From contig CAVTIX010000019.1 in NCBI GenBank assembly GCA_963734725.1, forward strand, positions 1-64,000: 64,000 nucleotides of DNA, read 5' to 3'. Source of the DNA: DASXKD01 sp963734725 (GTDB lineage: Bacteria > Actinomycetota > Actinomycetes > Streptosporangiales > Streptosporangiaceae). A program made the translations under genes and the position numbers. Below are positions 14,790 to 23,930 of this stretch, in pieces. Position 1 is the first letter of the stretch. Each line of letters opens with the position of its first letter. The notes under the pieces were generated by a model. The model worked only from the letters and a program-made list of their open reading frames with translations, was not told the DNA's origin and ran no database searches.

Positions 14790-17132
14790 TAGTCCCACGA
14801 TGTCGTCCGGCCGGACCGGCACCCGGCGCAGCGGCCTGCCGGTCGCGGCCCGGATCGCGGCCACGATCGCCGGGGTGGAGGAGATCGTCGGCGGCTCGCC
14901 CACCCCGCGCAGGCCGTACGGGGCGTGCGGGTCGGCGAGCTCCAGGATGTCCAGCTTCATCGGCGGCATGTCGAGGATCGTGGGGATCAGGTAGTCGGTG
15001 AACGACGGGTTGCGCACCGCCCCACCGGACACCTGGATCTCCTCCATCAGCGCCAGGCCGAGGCCCTGCGCCGTGCCGCCGTGGATCTGCCCGGCCACCG
15101 CGAGCGGGTTCATCGCCTTGCCGACGTCCTGCGCGGTGGTCAGTTCGACCACCTTGACCAGGCCGAGTTCGGTGTCCACGTCCACCACGGCGCGGTGCGC
15201 GGCGAACGCGTACTGCACGTGCGCGTTGCCCTGGCCGGTCTCCGGGTCCAGCGGGTAGGTCGGCCGGTGCCGCCAGGTGACCGTCTCCTCGATCGTCTCG
15301 TCGCCCAGCAGGCCTGCCAGGTCGGTCAGCACCCCGGCCGACCGGGACACGATCTTGCCGCCGGCCAGCGAAAGGTCGCTGGCCGGTACCCCGTGCCGGC
15401 GGGCGGCCAGCCCGAGGACCGCGGCGCGCACCGCGGCGCAGGCGGCCCGGACCGCGCCGCCGGTGACGTAGGTCTGCCGGGACGCCGAGGACGATCCCGC
15501 GCTGCCGACCGTGGTGTCGGCGGGAGGCACGACCACCTGGTCCACGCCCAGTTCGGTCCGGGCGATCTGGGCCTGGATGGTGACCAGGCCCTGGCCCACC
15601 TCGGCGGCTGCGGTGTGCACGGTGACCGTGGGCTCGCCCGCCACCACGGTCAGCCGGACCCGTGCGGTCGAGTAGTCGTCGAACCCCTCGGAGAAGCCCA
15701 CGTTCTTGATGCCGATGCCGTAGCCCACACCGCGGACCACGCCTTCCCCGTGCGTGGTGTTGGACACCCCGCCGGGCAGCTCGCGCAGGTCCGGAGCGCC
15801 GTCCCCTGCCTGCCCGCCCGGTACCGGGCGGGCAGGCAGGGGTGCGTCCCGCACCCGGCGGAGCAGTTCGGCGACCGGGGCCGCCGAGTCAACTATCTGC
15901 CCGGTCGGCATGACCGAGCCTTCAGACATCGCGTTGCGGATCCGGAACTCCACCGGGTCCAGGCCGGCCCGGCGGGCACACTCGTCCATCTGCGACTCGT
16001 AGGCGAAGCAGGCCTGGACCGCGCCGAATCCGCGCATCGCGCCGCACGGCGGGTTGTTGGTGTACGCGGCGTACACGTCGATCGCCACGTTGGGCACCTC
16101 GTAGGGCCCGGCCCCGAGCGTCGCCGCGTTCGCCGCCACCGCGGGAGAACTCGACATGTACGCCCCGCCGTCGAGGTAGACGCGTGCGGAGAGCGAGACC
16201 AGCCGTCCCTCGGCCGTCATGCCGTGCTCGTAGTAGAGCGTGGCCGGATGCCGGTGCACGTGGCCGAAGAACGATTCCTCCCGGGAGTAGACCATCTTCA
16301 CCGGGCGGCCGGTGTGCAGCGCGAGCAGGCACGCGTGGATCTGCATGGACAGGTCCTCGCGCGCGCCGAACGCCCCGCCGACGCCGGCCAGCACCACCCG
16401 CACCATGTCTTCGGGCATGCCCAGGCTGGCCGCGATCTGCGCCCGGTCCACGTGCAGCCATTGGGTGGCCACGTACAACTCGATCCCGCCGTCGTCGGCG
16501 GGCACCGCCAGGCCGGACTCGGGCCCGAGAAACGCCTGGTCCTGCATGCCGACCTGGTAGCGGCCGCGGACCAGGATGTCGGCCTGCGCTTGCGGGTCTC
16601 CCCTCCGGATCCGCACGTGCCTGACCAGGTTCCCCCCCGGGTGCACCAGCTCCGCGCCGGGCCGCAGCGCGGGTTCCGCGTCGGTGACCGGGGCCAGCAC
16701 GTCGTAGTCGACGCTGACCGCGGCGGCCGCGCGGCGTGCGGTCTCCGGGTGGTCGGCCGCGATGATCACTACCGGTTCACCCTGATACCGGACCTCGCCG
16801 TCGGCCAGCACCGGCTGGTCGGCGGCCTCCAGGCCGAAGGTCTTGCGACCGGGCACGTCGTCACAGGTCAGCACGGCTGCGATCCCGGGCAGGCGCAGCG
16901 CGCCGGACAGGTCCACCGACCGGATCCGGGCCCGGGGGTGCGGGCTGCGCAGCGTGGCGCCCCACAGCATGTCCGCCATCCAAAGGTCGGAGGAGAACGC
17001 GAACTCGCCGGTCACCTTGAGCGTGCCGTCGGGGCGCAGCACGCTGGCGCCGACGCCCGCGTCCGCGGACCGCCCGGTGACCGTGCCAGCCGGGCGGGCG
17101 GGGGCAGCGGGGGTGCCGGGGACAGTCGTCAC
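14787..17132 (-). CDS. Xanthine dehydrogenase, molybdopterin-binding subunit
   Basis: 781 aa from a GTG at 17132 that overlaps the stop of the 2Fe-2S gene (GTGA). Xanthine/aldehyde oxidase family large subunit: the N-terminal ab-hammerhead domain contains VTGEFAFSSDLWMADMLWGA. MoCo-contacting segments include GVGGAFGAREDLSMQIHACL and CGAMRGFGAVQACFAYE. The catalytic base motif RGVGEPPTISSTPAIVAAI carries the Glu that activates the Mo-OH. It hydroxylates hypoxanthine or xanthine to urate together with the FAD and Fe-S subunits encoded immediately upstream. The start is set by the 4-bp overlap; longer frames run antisense-like through the Fe-S gene and are not used. Confidence 0.95.
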   Translation of the reverse strand: MTTVPGTPAAPARPAGTVTGRSADAGVGASVLRPDGTLKVTGEFAFSSDLWMADMLWGATLRSPHPRARIRSVDLSGALRLPGIAAVLTCDDVPGRKTFGLEAADQPVLADGEVRYQGEPVVIIAADHPETARRAAAAVSVDYDVLAPVTDAEPALRPGAELVHPGGNLVRHVRIRRGDPQAQADILVRGRYQVGMQDQAFLGPESGLAVPADDGGIELYVATQWLHVDRAQIAASLGMPEDMVRVVLAGVGGAFGAREDLSMQIHACLLALHTGRPVKMVYSREESFFGHVHRHPATLYYEHGMTAEGRLVSLSARVYLDGGAYMSSSPAVAANAATLGAGPYEVPNVAIDVYAAYTNNPPCGAMRGFGAVQACFAYESQMDECARRAGLDPVEFRIRNAMSEGSVMPTGQIVDSAAPVAELLRRVRDAPLPARPVPGGQAGDGAPDLRELPGGVSNTTHGEGVVRGVGYGIGIKNVGFSEGFDDYSTARVRLTVVAGEPTVTVHTAAAEVGQGLVTIQAQIARTELGVDQVVVPPADTTVGSAGSSSASRQTYVTGGAVRAACAAVRAAVLGLAARRHGVPASDLSLAGGKIVSRSAGVLTDLAGLLGDETIEETVTWRHRPTYPLDPETGQGNAHVQYAFAAHRAVVDVDTELGLVKVVELTTAQDVGKAMNPLAVAGQIHGGTAQGLGLALMEEIQVSGGAVRNPSFTDYLIPTILDMPPMKLDILELADPHAPYGLRGVGEPPTISSTPAIVAAIRAATGRPLRRVPVRPDDIVGL

Positions 17133-17620
17133 CCGGCACCCCCATCGGTCACCCCGCCGGGCCTTCGTTCCGCCGCCAGCCGGACGGCGTCGAGGATCTT
17201 TTCGTAGCCGGTGCACCGGCACAGGTTGCCCGCCAGCGCCTCGCGGATCTCGGCGTCCGCGGGCCGCGGGGTCCGGCTCAGCAGGTCGTCGGCGGCGACG
17301 ATCAGCCCGGGGGTGCAGAACCCGCACTGCACCGCGCCGGCATCGAGGAACGCCTGCTGGACCGTGCCCAGCGCGCCGCCGTTGGAGACCCCTTCCACGG
17401 TGCGCACGTTCCGCCCCTGCGCCTGCCCCGCCGCGACCAGGCACGCGCAGACCACCACGCCGTCCAGGTACACCGTGCAGGACCCGCACTCGCCCTGCTC
17501 GCAGGCGTTCTTCGAGCCCGGCAGGCCGAGCCGCTCGCGCAGCACGAACAGCAGCGATTCACCCTCCCAGACGTCGTCGGCGACCGCGGGAGCGCCGTTG
17601 ATCGTGCACGTCACGCGCAT
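17129..17620 (-). CDS. Xanthine dehydrogenase, 2Fe-2S subunit
   Basis: 163 aa. The plant-ferredoxin-type cluster motif CEQGECGSCTVYLDG with a fourth Cys in VVCACLV is followed by the helical domain motif CGFCTPGL and CRCTGYEKI, giving the eight cysteines for two [2Fe-2S] clusters. It passes electrons from the molybdenum centre to FAD. It overlaps the FAD-subunit gene by 10 bp and the Mo-subunit gene by 4 bp, a tightly coupled three-gene operon. Confidence 0.95.
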   Translation of the reverse strand: MRVTCTINGAPAVADDVWEGESLLFVLRERLGLPGSKNACEQGECGSCTVYLDGVVVCACLVAAGQAQGRNVRTVEGVSNGGALGTVQQAFLDAGAVQCGFCTPGLIVAADDLLSRTPRPADAEIREALAGNLCRCTGYEKILDAVRLAAERRPGGVTDGGAG

Positions 17621-18492
17621 CGCCGGTGCTCCTCCTGGTAGTCCCGCCAGGCCCAGGCCAGCGTGCGCCGGGCCAGCACGGCCAGGGAGCGCCGCCGGTA
17701 TCCGGCGGTGCCGCGGACGTCGTCGATGGGTTCCGCCGCCGCGGCGACCAGGTCGCCGAACCGCCGCACCGCGGACTCGGCCAGCGGCCCGGGGGAGTCC
17801 CACAGCCCGCGCTCGGCCAGTTCCGCGGCGAGGAACTCTTCGGCGGCGGCCGCCGGGCGCGGCGTCGGCGCGGCCGACCCGAAACCGGTGCCCACCTGGC
17901 CACGTTGGGGGTGCAGCGCGACCGCGAACGAGCACACCGCGATGACCATGGCGTTGCGCACGCCGACCTTCGAGAACTGCTGCGGGCCGTCCGCCACCGG
18001 GACGCGGACCGCGGCGATCAGCTCGTCCGGGGCCAGCGCCGAGCGCTTCACCCCGGTGAAGAACTCCCTGATGGGGATGTCCCTGGCGCCCCGCACCGAG
18101 GCCGCCTCCACCACGGTGTCGCAGGCCAGCAGCGGCGGGTGGGCGTCGCCGGCCGGGGAGGCCGAGCCGAGGTTGCCGCCGACCGTGCCCCGGTTGCGGA
18201 TCTGCGGCGAGCCCACCGTGCGGGAGGCCATCGCGAGCCCCGGAAGCCGGCCGCCGAGTTCGCTGATCACCCGGGTGTAGGGCACACCCGCGCCGAGTCG
18301 AATGACCGTGCCGTCGACCGACCATTCGGCCAGCTCAGATATCCCGGTGAGGTCGAGCAGCGCGGTTGGCCGTACCCGGTCGAAGTTGATGTCGACCATC
18401 ACGTCGGTGCCCCCGGCGATCGCCACGGCAGCAGGCTGCTCCGCCTTCATGGCGAGCGCGTCTGCCCAGGTCGCGGGCCGGGAGAACTCCAT
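17611..18492 (-). CDS. Xanthine dehydrogenase, FAD-binding subunit
   Basis: 293 aa from the ATG at 18492 (MEFSRPATWADALAMKAEQP). The CO-dehydrogenase-flavoprotein/FAD_binding_5 motifs AIAGGTDVMVDIN and TVGSPQIRNRGTVGGNLGSASPAGD are intact and bind FAD. The C-terminal domain runs to DYQEEHRRC. It delivers electrons to NAD or another acceptor. First gene of the XDH operon, divergent from pucR across about 200 bp with an inverted repeat. An alternative GTG start 10 codons upstream is possible. Confidence 0.93.
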   Translation of the reverse strand: MEFSRPATWADALAMKAEQPAAVAIAGGTDVMVDINFDRVRPTALLDLTGISELAEWSVDGTVIRLGAGVPYTRVISELGGRLPGLAMASRTVGSPQIRNRGTVGGNLGSASPAGDAHPPLLACDTVVEAASVRGARDIPIREFFTGVKRSALAPDELIAAVRVPVADGPQQFSKVGVRNAMVIAVCSFAVALHPQRGQVGTGFGSAAPTPRPAAAAEEFLAAELAERGLWDSPGPLAESAVRRFGDLVAAAAEPIDDVRGTAGYRRRSLAVLARRTLAWAWRDYQEEHRRCA

Positions 18493-18617
18493 GTCGGACA
18501 GTACAACGCCCGCCGCGACCACAGGCCAGGCACAGAAACGCTGAAGCCGGCGGTGGCTTGCGGCACGCTATTTGTGTTTTCCTCCAAATCCCCCCTAGGC
18601 TGAGGGCCCACTGACCG

Positions 18618-18663
18618 TGATCATGGTGGTCTGGCCGTTCTGACGACCATTTCTCCATGATCA
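18618..18663. promoter_or_regulatory. Inverted repeat in the XDH/pucR divergent promoter region
   Basis: TGATCATGG at 18618-18626 and CCATGATCA at 18655-18663 form perfect 9-bp arms. Within them TGGTGGTC and GACGACCA also oppose each other. Placed between the divergent XDH and PucR genes, upstream of the PucR ribosome site (AGGAGG), it is a candidate operator for PucR. No binding site is known for this protein. Confidence 0.45.
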
Positions 18664-18699
18664 TCAGCAGGCAGAGATGGCGGTGCCAGGAGGCTCACG

Positions 18700-20457
18700 G
18701 TGTTGCTGCGTGCCCTGGCCGAGGCGCCGGAGTTGCGGCTGCGCGTGCTCGTCGGCGAGGACGCCCTGGACCGGACGGTCAACGGGGTGTACACCACCGA
18801 CCTGCTCGACCCGCGCCGGTACCTGACCGGCGGGGAGATCGTGCTGACCGGCTTGATGTGGCGCCGCAGGCCGGCCGACTCCGAGGCCTTCGTCGCTGCG
18901 GTGACGGCCGCCGGGGCCATGGCGCTGGCCGCCGGGGACGCCGCGCTGGGGTCGGTCCCGGACGACCTCGTCGCCGCCTGCCGCCGGCACCGGCTGCCGC
19001 TGCTCGAGGTGCCCGTCAACGTGTCGTTCGCGGCCATCACCGAGCGGGTGCTGGCCGCGCGGATGCAGCCCGGCGGGCCCGGCACCGCCGTGGGCCGGCT
19101 CCGGGCGCTGGCCGATGGCCGGCCAGGCCCGGGTTCCGGGGAACGGAAACTGGCCAGCCTGGCGGAGGTGCTGGCCGTCGCGGCGGTCGAGTACGGCGTC
19201 ACCGGGCACGTCCTTTCGGGAGCGGGGCGGCTGGTGGCCGGCGGTCCCGCGGCGCCGGGCCCGGCGTCGCGGTCCGTGCTGGCCCGTGGCTGGCTGGGCG
19301 CGGCCCGGCTGCCCGCCACCGTGCTCGCCGACGGCGTGCCGTACTCGCTGTTCGGCATCACCGGTCAGCCCGCGCACCGGCTGGCCGGCTGGTTCCTGGC
19401 TGTGGCCGGTGACCAGGCCGGGTGGGATGCCGACCGGCGCGCGATCGCCACCGAGCTGGCCGCCGTGGCCGCCGGGCACCGGGCCCGCGGCGAGGAAGCC
19501 CAGCGCGCCGTGCGCCGGGCCGCCGACGGGGCGCTGCGCCGGGTGCTGGACCGCCCCCCCGGGGCCCACGGGCTGGAGGATCCGGAGATCGCCGCCGCGC
19601 TGCGGCGCTGTGGCCTGGCCCCCTCTGGGCCCGTGATCGCGGTGGCCGTGACCGCGGCGCCGTCGGCGGCGCTGAACCCGGAAGCGGCAGGCGTGCCCCG
19701 GGAGGAGGCGGGGCCGCAGGTGGCCCGGGTGCTGCTGGAGGAGATCCTGCCCGCGCCCGTGGTCGGCGTCGCCGGCGCCGAAGCGCTGGCGCTCGCTCCG
19801 GGCGGCGCGGCCGTGGCCGACCGGGCCCGGGAGGTCGCCGGGGCGCTGGCCGGGGTGTACCAGCCCGGTGGCCCGCCGGAAGACCCGCTGGAGTGGGCGG
19901 CGCCGGGTGCGCTTCGCCTGGCTTTCGGGGTGAGCATCCTGCCCGGCACGGCCGACGAGCCGCGCGCTGCCACGAGTTACGCGCCGGGCGGGACCGGGAG
20001 TCGCTGGACGACCGCCGGGGTCGCCGGCGCCCTGGCCCAGGCCCGCCAGGCGCGGCGGCTGGCGGCGCAGCTCGGCGGGGGCGCCCGGCTGGTGGACGCG
20101 GCCGAGATCGGCTCCGTGGAACTGCTGCTCGCCGCGGCGCCCGGGGAGGCCCGCCGCGCCTTCCGGGCCAGCCTGCTGGCCCCGCTGCTGGACTACGACC
20201 AGGAGCACGGCACCGAACTTGTTCGCACGCTGCGGGTGTTCCTGGACTGCTCGGGATCGTGGACCAAGGCCGCTGACGCGATATTCGTGCACGTCAACTC
20301 GCTCAGGTACCGGATACGCCGGGTCGAGGAGCTGACCGGGCGCGATCTGGGCTCGCTGCCGGACCAGGCCGCCCTGCTGCTCGCGCTGCGGCTGGGTGAC
20401 TCAGCCGAGGATCAGGGCCCGGACCCGGGCGGCCGCGGCGGCATCGAGGCCGGGTAG
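18700..20457 (+). CDS. pucR: PucR-family transcriptional regulator of purine catabolism
   Basis: 585 aa from a GTG preceded by CCAGGAGGCTCACG. The N-terminal PucR domain (DRTVNGVYTTDLLDPRRYLTGGEIVLTGLMW ... LPLLEVPVNVSFAAITERVL) occupies about 1-125. A GGDEF-like/CdaR middle domain follows. The C-terminal HTH_30 has FLDCSGSWTKAADAIFVHVNSLRYRIRRVEELTG. In Bacillus, PucR responds to allantoin-pathway metabolites and controls uricolytic genes. Its central position between the XDH operon and the allantoin genes makes the same role likely here. The 3' end overlaps the convergent allantoicase gene by about 57 bp. Confidence 0.9.
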   Translation: MLLRALAEAPELRLRVLVGEDALDRTVNGVYTTDLLDPRRYLTGGEIVLTGLMWRRRPADSEAFVAAVTAAGAMALAAGDAALGSVPDDLVAACRRHRLPLLEVPVNVSFAAITERVLAARMQPGGPGTAVGRLRALADGRPGPGSGERKLASLAEVLAVAAVEYGVTGHVLSGAGRLVAGGPAAPGPASRSVLARGWLGAARLPATVLADGVPYSLFGITGQPAHRLAGWFLAVAGDQAGWDADRRAIATELAAVAAGHRARGEEAQRAVRRAADGALRRVLDRPPGAHGLEDPEIAAALRRCGLAPSGPVIAVAVTAAPSAALNPEAAGVPREEAGPQVARVLLEEILPAPVVGVAGAEALALAPGGAAVADRAREVAGALAGVYQPGGPPEDPLEWAAPGALRLAFGVSILPGTADEPRAATSYAPGGTGSRWTTAGVAGALAQARQARRLAAQLGGGARLVDAAEIGSVELLLAAAPGEARRAFRASLLAPLLDYDQEHGTELVRTLRVFLDCSGSWTKAADAIFVHVNSLRYRIRRVEELTGRDLGSLPDQAALLLALRLGDSAEDQGPDPGGRGGIEAG

Positions 20458-21594
20458 TTCCCCGCCGGATAGCAGCGACTCCAGCCGGGCCGGGTCCGTG
20501 TACGGCCGGCCCGCGGCCAGGTCCGCGGCGGGCTGGCCGGCCAGCCCGCAGTCCGTGGCCAGCACCGTGATGGCGTGATCGGCGGGCAGCCGGTCGAACC
20601 AGGCCAGGCCGAGAGCGGCCCGGCCGCTCGCGGCCAGCGCCCCGAACAGGCGCAGCCGGGCCATCCCGCCATCCGGATGGATCTCCAGCCGGACATGGGT
20701 GACCAGGCGCGATGGGCCGAGGCGGAACCGGTGCCTGGTGTCGGGCTGCAACGGCGCCCGCGGCAGCAGGTCGAACCACTCCGCCGCGTCCAGGCTCGCC
20801 CCGGTGGCGTCGCAGCCGCGCAGCACAGCCGCGCCGGGTGCGTTGCCAAGAAAACACGAGGTGTCCAGGACCGCCTGGCCGATGTGCCCGGCGCCCGCCA
20901 GGCGGAGCAGCACCCAGTCGTGCCCGGCGCCACGGCGCCGCCGGGTCTCCCAGCCGTCGCCCATCACGGCCGCCCGGCCGGGGCTGATCATGTTCTCCGG
21001 CGGCGAGTAGAACCGGTCGCTGGCGTCGGCGACCGTGCCGCCGTTCTCCAGCGCCGCGAGGTCCAGCGGCATCCCGTCCAGCAGCCGCGGGTCCGGAACC
21101 ACCTCGCCTTCCGCGCGCAGCCGGGCCACGCCGCCGTCGGGGTAGATGGTCAGCCGCAGGTGCGTGAACCGCCTTGTGTCGGCGACCGCGAACCGGTTCT
21201 CGGTGTCCCCGGCCAGCGGGCTGCGCGGCACGACCGGCGCCCACGAGGGCCCCGGGTCCTGCAGTTGCGCGGCGGACGGGTAACCCTCGGCGGCGCACGC
21301 CTCCACCGAGCACTCCGCCGGGAAGTTCCCGGTGAAATGCGCGGTGTCCACGACCACGGCGTGGATGACGCCGGGCGCGCCGAGCCGGATCAGCGCCCAG
21401 TCGTGACCGGGCGCCCGGCGCCGGCGGGACTCCCACCCGTCCACGATCTGGCCCTTGTGCCCGAACGTGTGCGGGCGGAAGGCCGGCCGCTCCGGGCGGA
21501 GCAGGTTCTCCTTCTCGCCGAAGAACTCGTCGCTGGCCGCGATCACCCCGGCGCCCAGCCGCCGCGCGGCCAGGTTCACATGCGAGTCCTTCAT
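20401..21594 (-). CDS. alc: Allantoicase (with OHCU-decarboxylase-like C-terminal tail)
   Basis: 397 aa. Two homologous allantoicase repeats are visible. The first has ASDEFFGEKENLLRPERP, GQIVDGWESRRRRAPGHDWA and VVVDTAHFTGNFP. The second has ASDRFYSPPENMISPGRA, MGDGWETRRRRGAGHDWV and VLDTSCFLGNAPG. It converts allantoate to ureidoglycolate and urea. After the second repeat about 65 residues remain; WFDRLPADHAITVLATDCG ... LAAGRPYTDPARLESLL resembles the beginning of OHCU decarboxylase (compare the 23232 gene: ALPPRDFEESLLRCC ... TAGRPYASVADLL). The start ATG overlaps the allantoinase stop (ATGA). Confidence 0.9.
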   Translation of the reverse strand: MKDSHVNLAARRLGAGVIAASDEFFGEKENLLRPERPAFRPHTFGHKGQIVDGWESRRRRAPGHDWALIRLGAPGVIHAVVVDTAHFTGNFPAECSVEACAAEGYPSAAQLQDPGPSWAPVVPRSPLAGDTENRFAVADTRRFTHLRLTIYPDGGVARLRAEGEVVPDPRLLDGMPLDLAALENGGTVADASDRFYSPPENMISPGRAAVMGDGWETRRRRGAGHDWVLLRLAGAGHIGQAVLDTSCFLGNAPGAAVLRGCDATGASLDAAEWFDLLPRAPLQPDTRHRFRLGPSRLVTHVRLEIHPDGGMARLRLFGALAASGRAALGLAWFDRLPADHAITVLATDCGLAGQPAADLAAGRPYTDPARLESLLSGGELPGLDAAAAARVRALILG

Positions 21595-22920
21595 GGCCTG
21601 GTCAGCAACCTCCCGGCCGGGGCGGCGCCGGCCTCCTGGCCGCGCAGCCAGGTCCGGCGCACCATCCCGGTGAGCGTCCGCCCAGCGTACGGCGTCACCG
21701 GGTGGCGGTGGTGGAGGCGGGCCGGGTCCACGGTGAACTCCGCCGTGTCGTCGAACGCCACCAGGTCGGCGTCGCGCCCCGGGGTGATCGCGCCCTTGCC
21801 CGGCAGCCCGGCCAGCGCGGCAGGCCCGGCGGCCATCCAGCGCACCACGTCGGTGAGATCGCAGCCACGGCGCCGCGCGCCGGTCCACACCGCGGGCAGG
21901 CCAAGCTGGAGCGAGGAGATGCCGCCCCACGCCGCCCCGAAGTCCCCGGCCTCCTGCCGTTTGAGGGCGGGCGGGCAAGGCGAGTGATCGGACACCACCG
22001 CGCCGATCAGCCCCGCGGCCAGGCCCGCCCACAGAGCCGTCCCGGTTCGCCGCGTCCCGGATCGGCGGGCAGCACTTGAACTCGGTCGCGCCGTCGGGCA
22101 CCTCCTCGGCGCAGAAGGTCAGGTAGTGCGGGCAGGTCTCGGCCGAGACCCGGGCGCCCCCCGACCGGGCCGCCGCGATGAGCGGCAGCGCGCTCGCCGA
22201 CGCCAGGTGCAGGATGTGCACCCGCGCGCCGTGCCGCGCCGCGGCGGCCAGCAGCCCGGCGATCGCGGTGTCCTCCGCCGCCGCGGGCCGGGAAGCCAGG
22301 AACCCCGCGTACCGCCGGCCCGCCGGATCCGGGGCCGCGCCGAGGACGCCCGGGTCCTCGGCGTGCACGATAAGCAACGCGCCCAGGCGGGCGGTCTCGG
22401 CGAGCGCCGCGTCCAGGCGGGCGGCATCCAGCAGGCCGAACTCGGGCACCCCGGAGTCGGCCAGGAACGCCTTGAACCCGAACACCCCGGCCTCGTGCAG
22501 CCCGGCCAGGTCGGCCAGGTTGCCGGGCACCGCGCCGCCCCAGAAACCCACGTCCACGAAGGCGGACGGCCGCGCCGCGGCCCGCTTGGCCGCCAGCGCG
22601 GCGACCGTGGTCGTCGGCGGCAGGCTGTTCAGCGGCATGTCGATCAGCGTGGTGACCCCGCCCGCCGCGGCCGCCCTGGTGGCCGTGGCGAAGCCCTCCC
22701 ACTCGGTGCGGCCCGGCTCGTTGACGTGCACGTGGGTGTCCACCAGGCCGGGCAAGAGGACTTCTTGGCCGGGCAGGTCCACGACGCTGACCGCGTCCGG
22801 GGTTTCCCCGGGACCGGCCAGCGCGGCGATGCGCCCGCCGCGCACCGCGACCGTAACCGGGCGCACCCCCTCGGGGGTGACCGCCCGCCGTGCCCGGATC
22901 ACCAGTTCGTACTCAGCCAC
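21591..22920 (-). pseudogene. allB: Allantoinase, interrupted by one frameshift
   Basis: The N-terminal part from GTG 22920 carries cyclic-amidohydrolase motifs: LPGLVDTHVHVNEPGRTEWE (metal HxH), FGFKAFLADSG (carboxylated Lys), IVHAED and HILHLASASA. The reading then leaves frame after FKCCPPIRDAANRD. Removing one base of the GG pair at about 22037-22038 restores ALWAGLAAGLIGAVVSDHSP (the metal-binding Asp motif) and the C-terminus to 21591. All catalytic residues exist, so the enzyme would be about 442 aa and normal if the base is an error. Hydrolyses allantoin to allantoate. Coupled by ATGA to allantoicase. Confidence 0.8.
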
Positions 22921-23231
22921 GCCCGTTCCCTGTCCGGTTGGCGCCCGCAGCCAGCCACGCTCTTCGCCGGTCCGTTTCCAGGATTCTGGAAGATCACCCG
23001 CCCCGAAGGGTTGTGGTCGTTGTGACAACGCCCACAAAAGACACACCAAAGAATGTAGGCGGTGCCACAACGGCCACATACGTGGCCCAGCGCCGGAGGT
23101 CCGGGCAGCCATAGTTGCCCCCGGCACGAACATTGGCCCCGGCAGTCACGGGGCGGGCGGGAGAAGGCACGGCGGGGGAGCGGGCTATGGTGGCGCGTGT
23201 GCCGGTGCCACGCGCGGGGGAAAGTTGTGAC
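22921..23231. promoter_or_regulatory. Divergent control region between allantoinase and OHCU decarboxylase genes
   Basis: 311 bp without a gene. Two palindromes stand out: CGTTGTGACAACG at 23018-23030 (6-bp arms, one central base) and GGCCAC-ATAC-GTGGCC at 23072-23087. Both lie in a less GC-rich stretch (22995-23090) that should contain the back-to-back promoters of the allantoinase/allantoicase and uraD-uraH-uox operons. Candidates for PucR operators. Confidence 0.5.
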
Positions 23232-23714
23232 ATGGCCGGCCTTTCCGAGCTTAACGCGCTGCCACCGCGCGACTTCGAGGAGTCGCTGCTGCGCTGCTGC
23301 GCCGCCCCCGGCTGGGCGCGGCAGGTCACCGCGGGCCGCCCGTACGCGTCGGTGGCGGACCTGCTCGCGGCGGCGGACGCCGCCTGGGCGGCCCGGGACC
23401 CCGGTGACCTCGACGCGGCGATGGCTGGCCACCCCCGGATCGGGGAGCGGCGGCTGTCCGGCTGGTCGGCCGGGGAGCAGGCCGGGGTCGGCGAAGACGC
23501 GGAGACGCTCACCGCTCTGGCCGCCGCGAACGCCGCGTACGAGCAGCGGTTCGGGCACGTGTTCCTGATCTGCGCCACCGGGCGGGGCCCGGCGGAGATC
23601 CTGGCCGAGCTGAACCGCCGGATGTCGCACGACCCGGCTACCGAGCGCGAGGTCGCGGCGGCCCAGATCGGCAAGATCAACGCCCTCCGGCTGCGAAAGC
23701 TGGCTGCAACATGA
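23232..23714 (+). CDS. 2-oxo-4-hydroxy-4-carboxy-5-ureidoimidazoline (OHCU) decarboxylase
   Basis: 160 aa. LSELNALPPRDFEESLLRCC, TAGRPYASVADLLAAAD, the catalytic-His motif AMAGHPRIGERR, and a C-terminal FLICATGRGPAEILAELNRR with NRRMSHDPATEREVAAAQIGKINALRL identify UraD. It decarboxylates OHCU stereospecifically to S-allantoin, the last step of urate conversion. The ATG at 23232 follows GGGGGAAAG. First gene of the uraD-uraH-uox-deaminase run; element B separates it from uraH. Confidence 0.93.
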   Translation: MAGLSELNALPPRDFEESLLRCCAAPGWARQVTAGRPYASVADLLAAADAAWAARDPGDLDAAMAGHPRIGERRLSGWSAGEQAGVGEDAETLTALAAANAAYEQRFGHVFLICATGRGPAEILAELNRRMSHDPATEREVAAAQIGKINALRLRKLAAT

Positions 23715-23929
23715 GATGCGCTCTGTCAACTACAGCAGCGTCACGCCGCAGCCGCCGGGCCGAATGGCCGCATCACTCCGCGCTGCGGCTTCCGGGCGGC
23801 GAGCCTTTGCTGGTCCGGGGGACACCCCGGACCCCCGGCGCCTCCCGCACCGCCATTTCGCGTGCCTCCGGCACGACCATGCGCGCTGCTCGCCTGCGCG
23901 CCTCCGGCACGACGTCCCGCGGGGGAGGC
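23712..23929 (+). repeat. Interspersed stop-to-SD intercistronic element, copy B (218 bp)
   Basis: Begins with the TGA stop of the OHCU decarboxylase gene (TGAGATGCGCTCTGTC) and contains GCCGCAGCCGCCGGGCCGA. A CCGGGGG/CCCCGG hairpin and two copies of GCCTCCGGCACGACC follow. It ends in CGTCCCGCGGGGGAGGC, the ribosome site of uraH. No gene lies within it. Confidence 0.85.
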
Positions 23930-23930
23930 C

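Noticed and set aside
14787..17489. Longer start for the xanthine dehydrogenase Mo subunit
   Set aside because: The upstream 119 codons are an alternative frame of the 2Fe-2S gene. The GTG at 17132 overlapping the stop is the natural start.
20401..23133. One 910-residue allantoinase-allantoicase fusion protein
   Set aside because: The open frame joins the allantoinase N-terminus to allantoicase only because of a frameshift. The middle 170 residues are Arg/Gly-rich out-of-frame text, while the true allantoinase C-terminus is present in another frame and overlaps the allantoicase start by ATGA.
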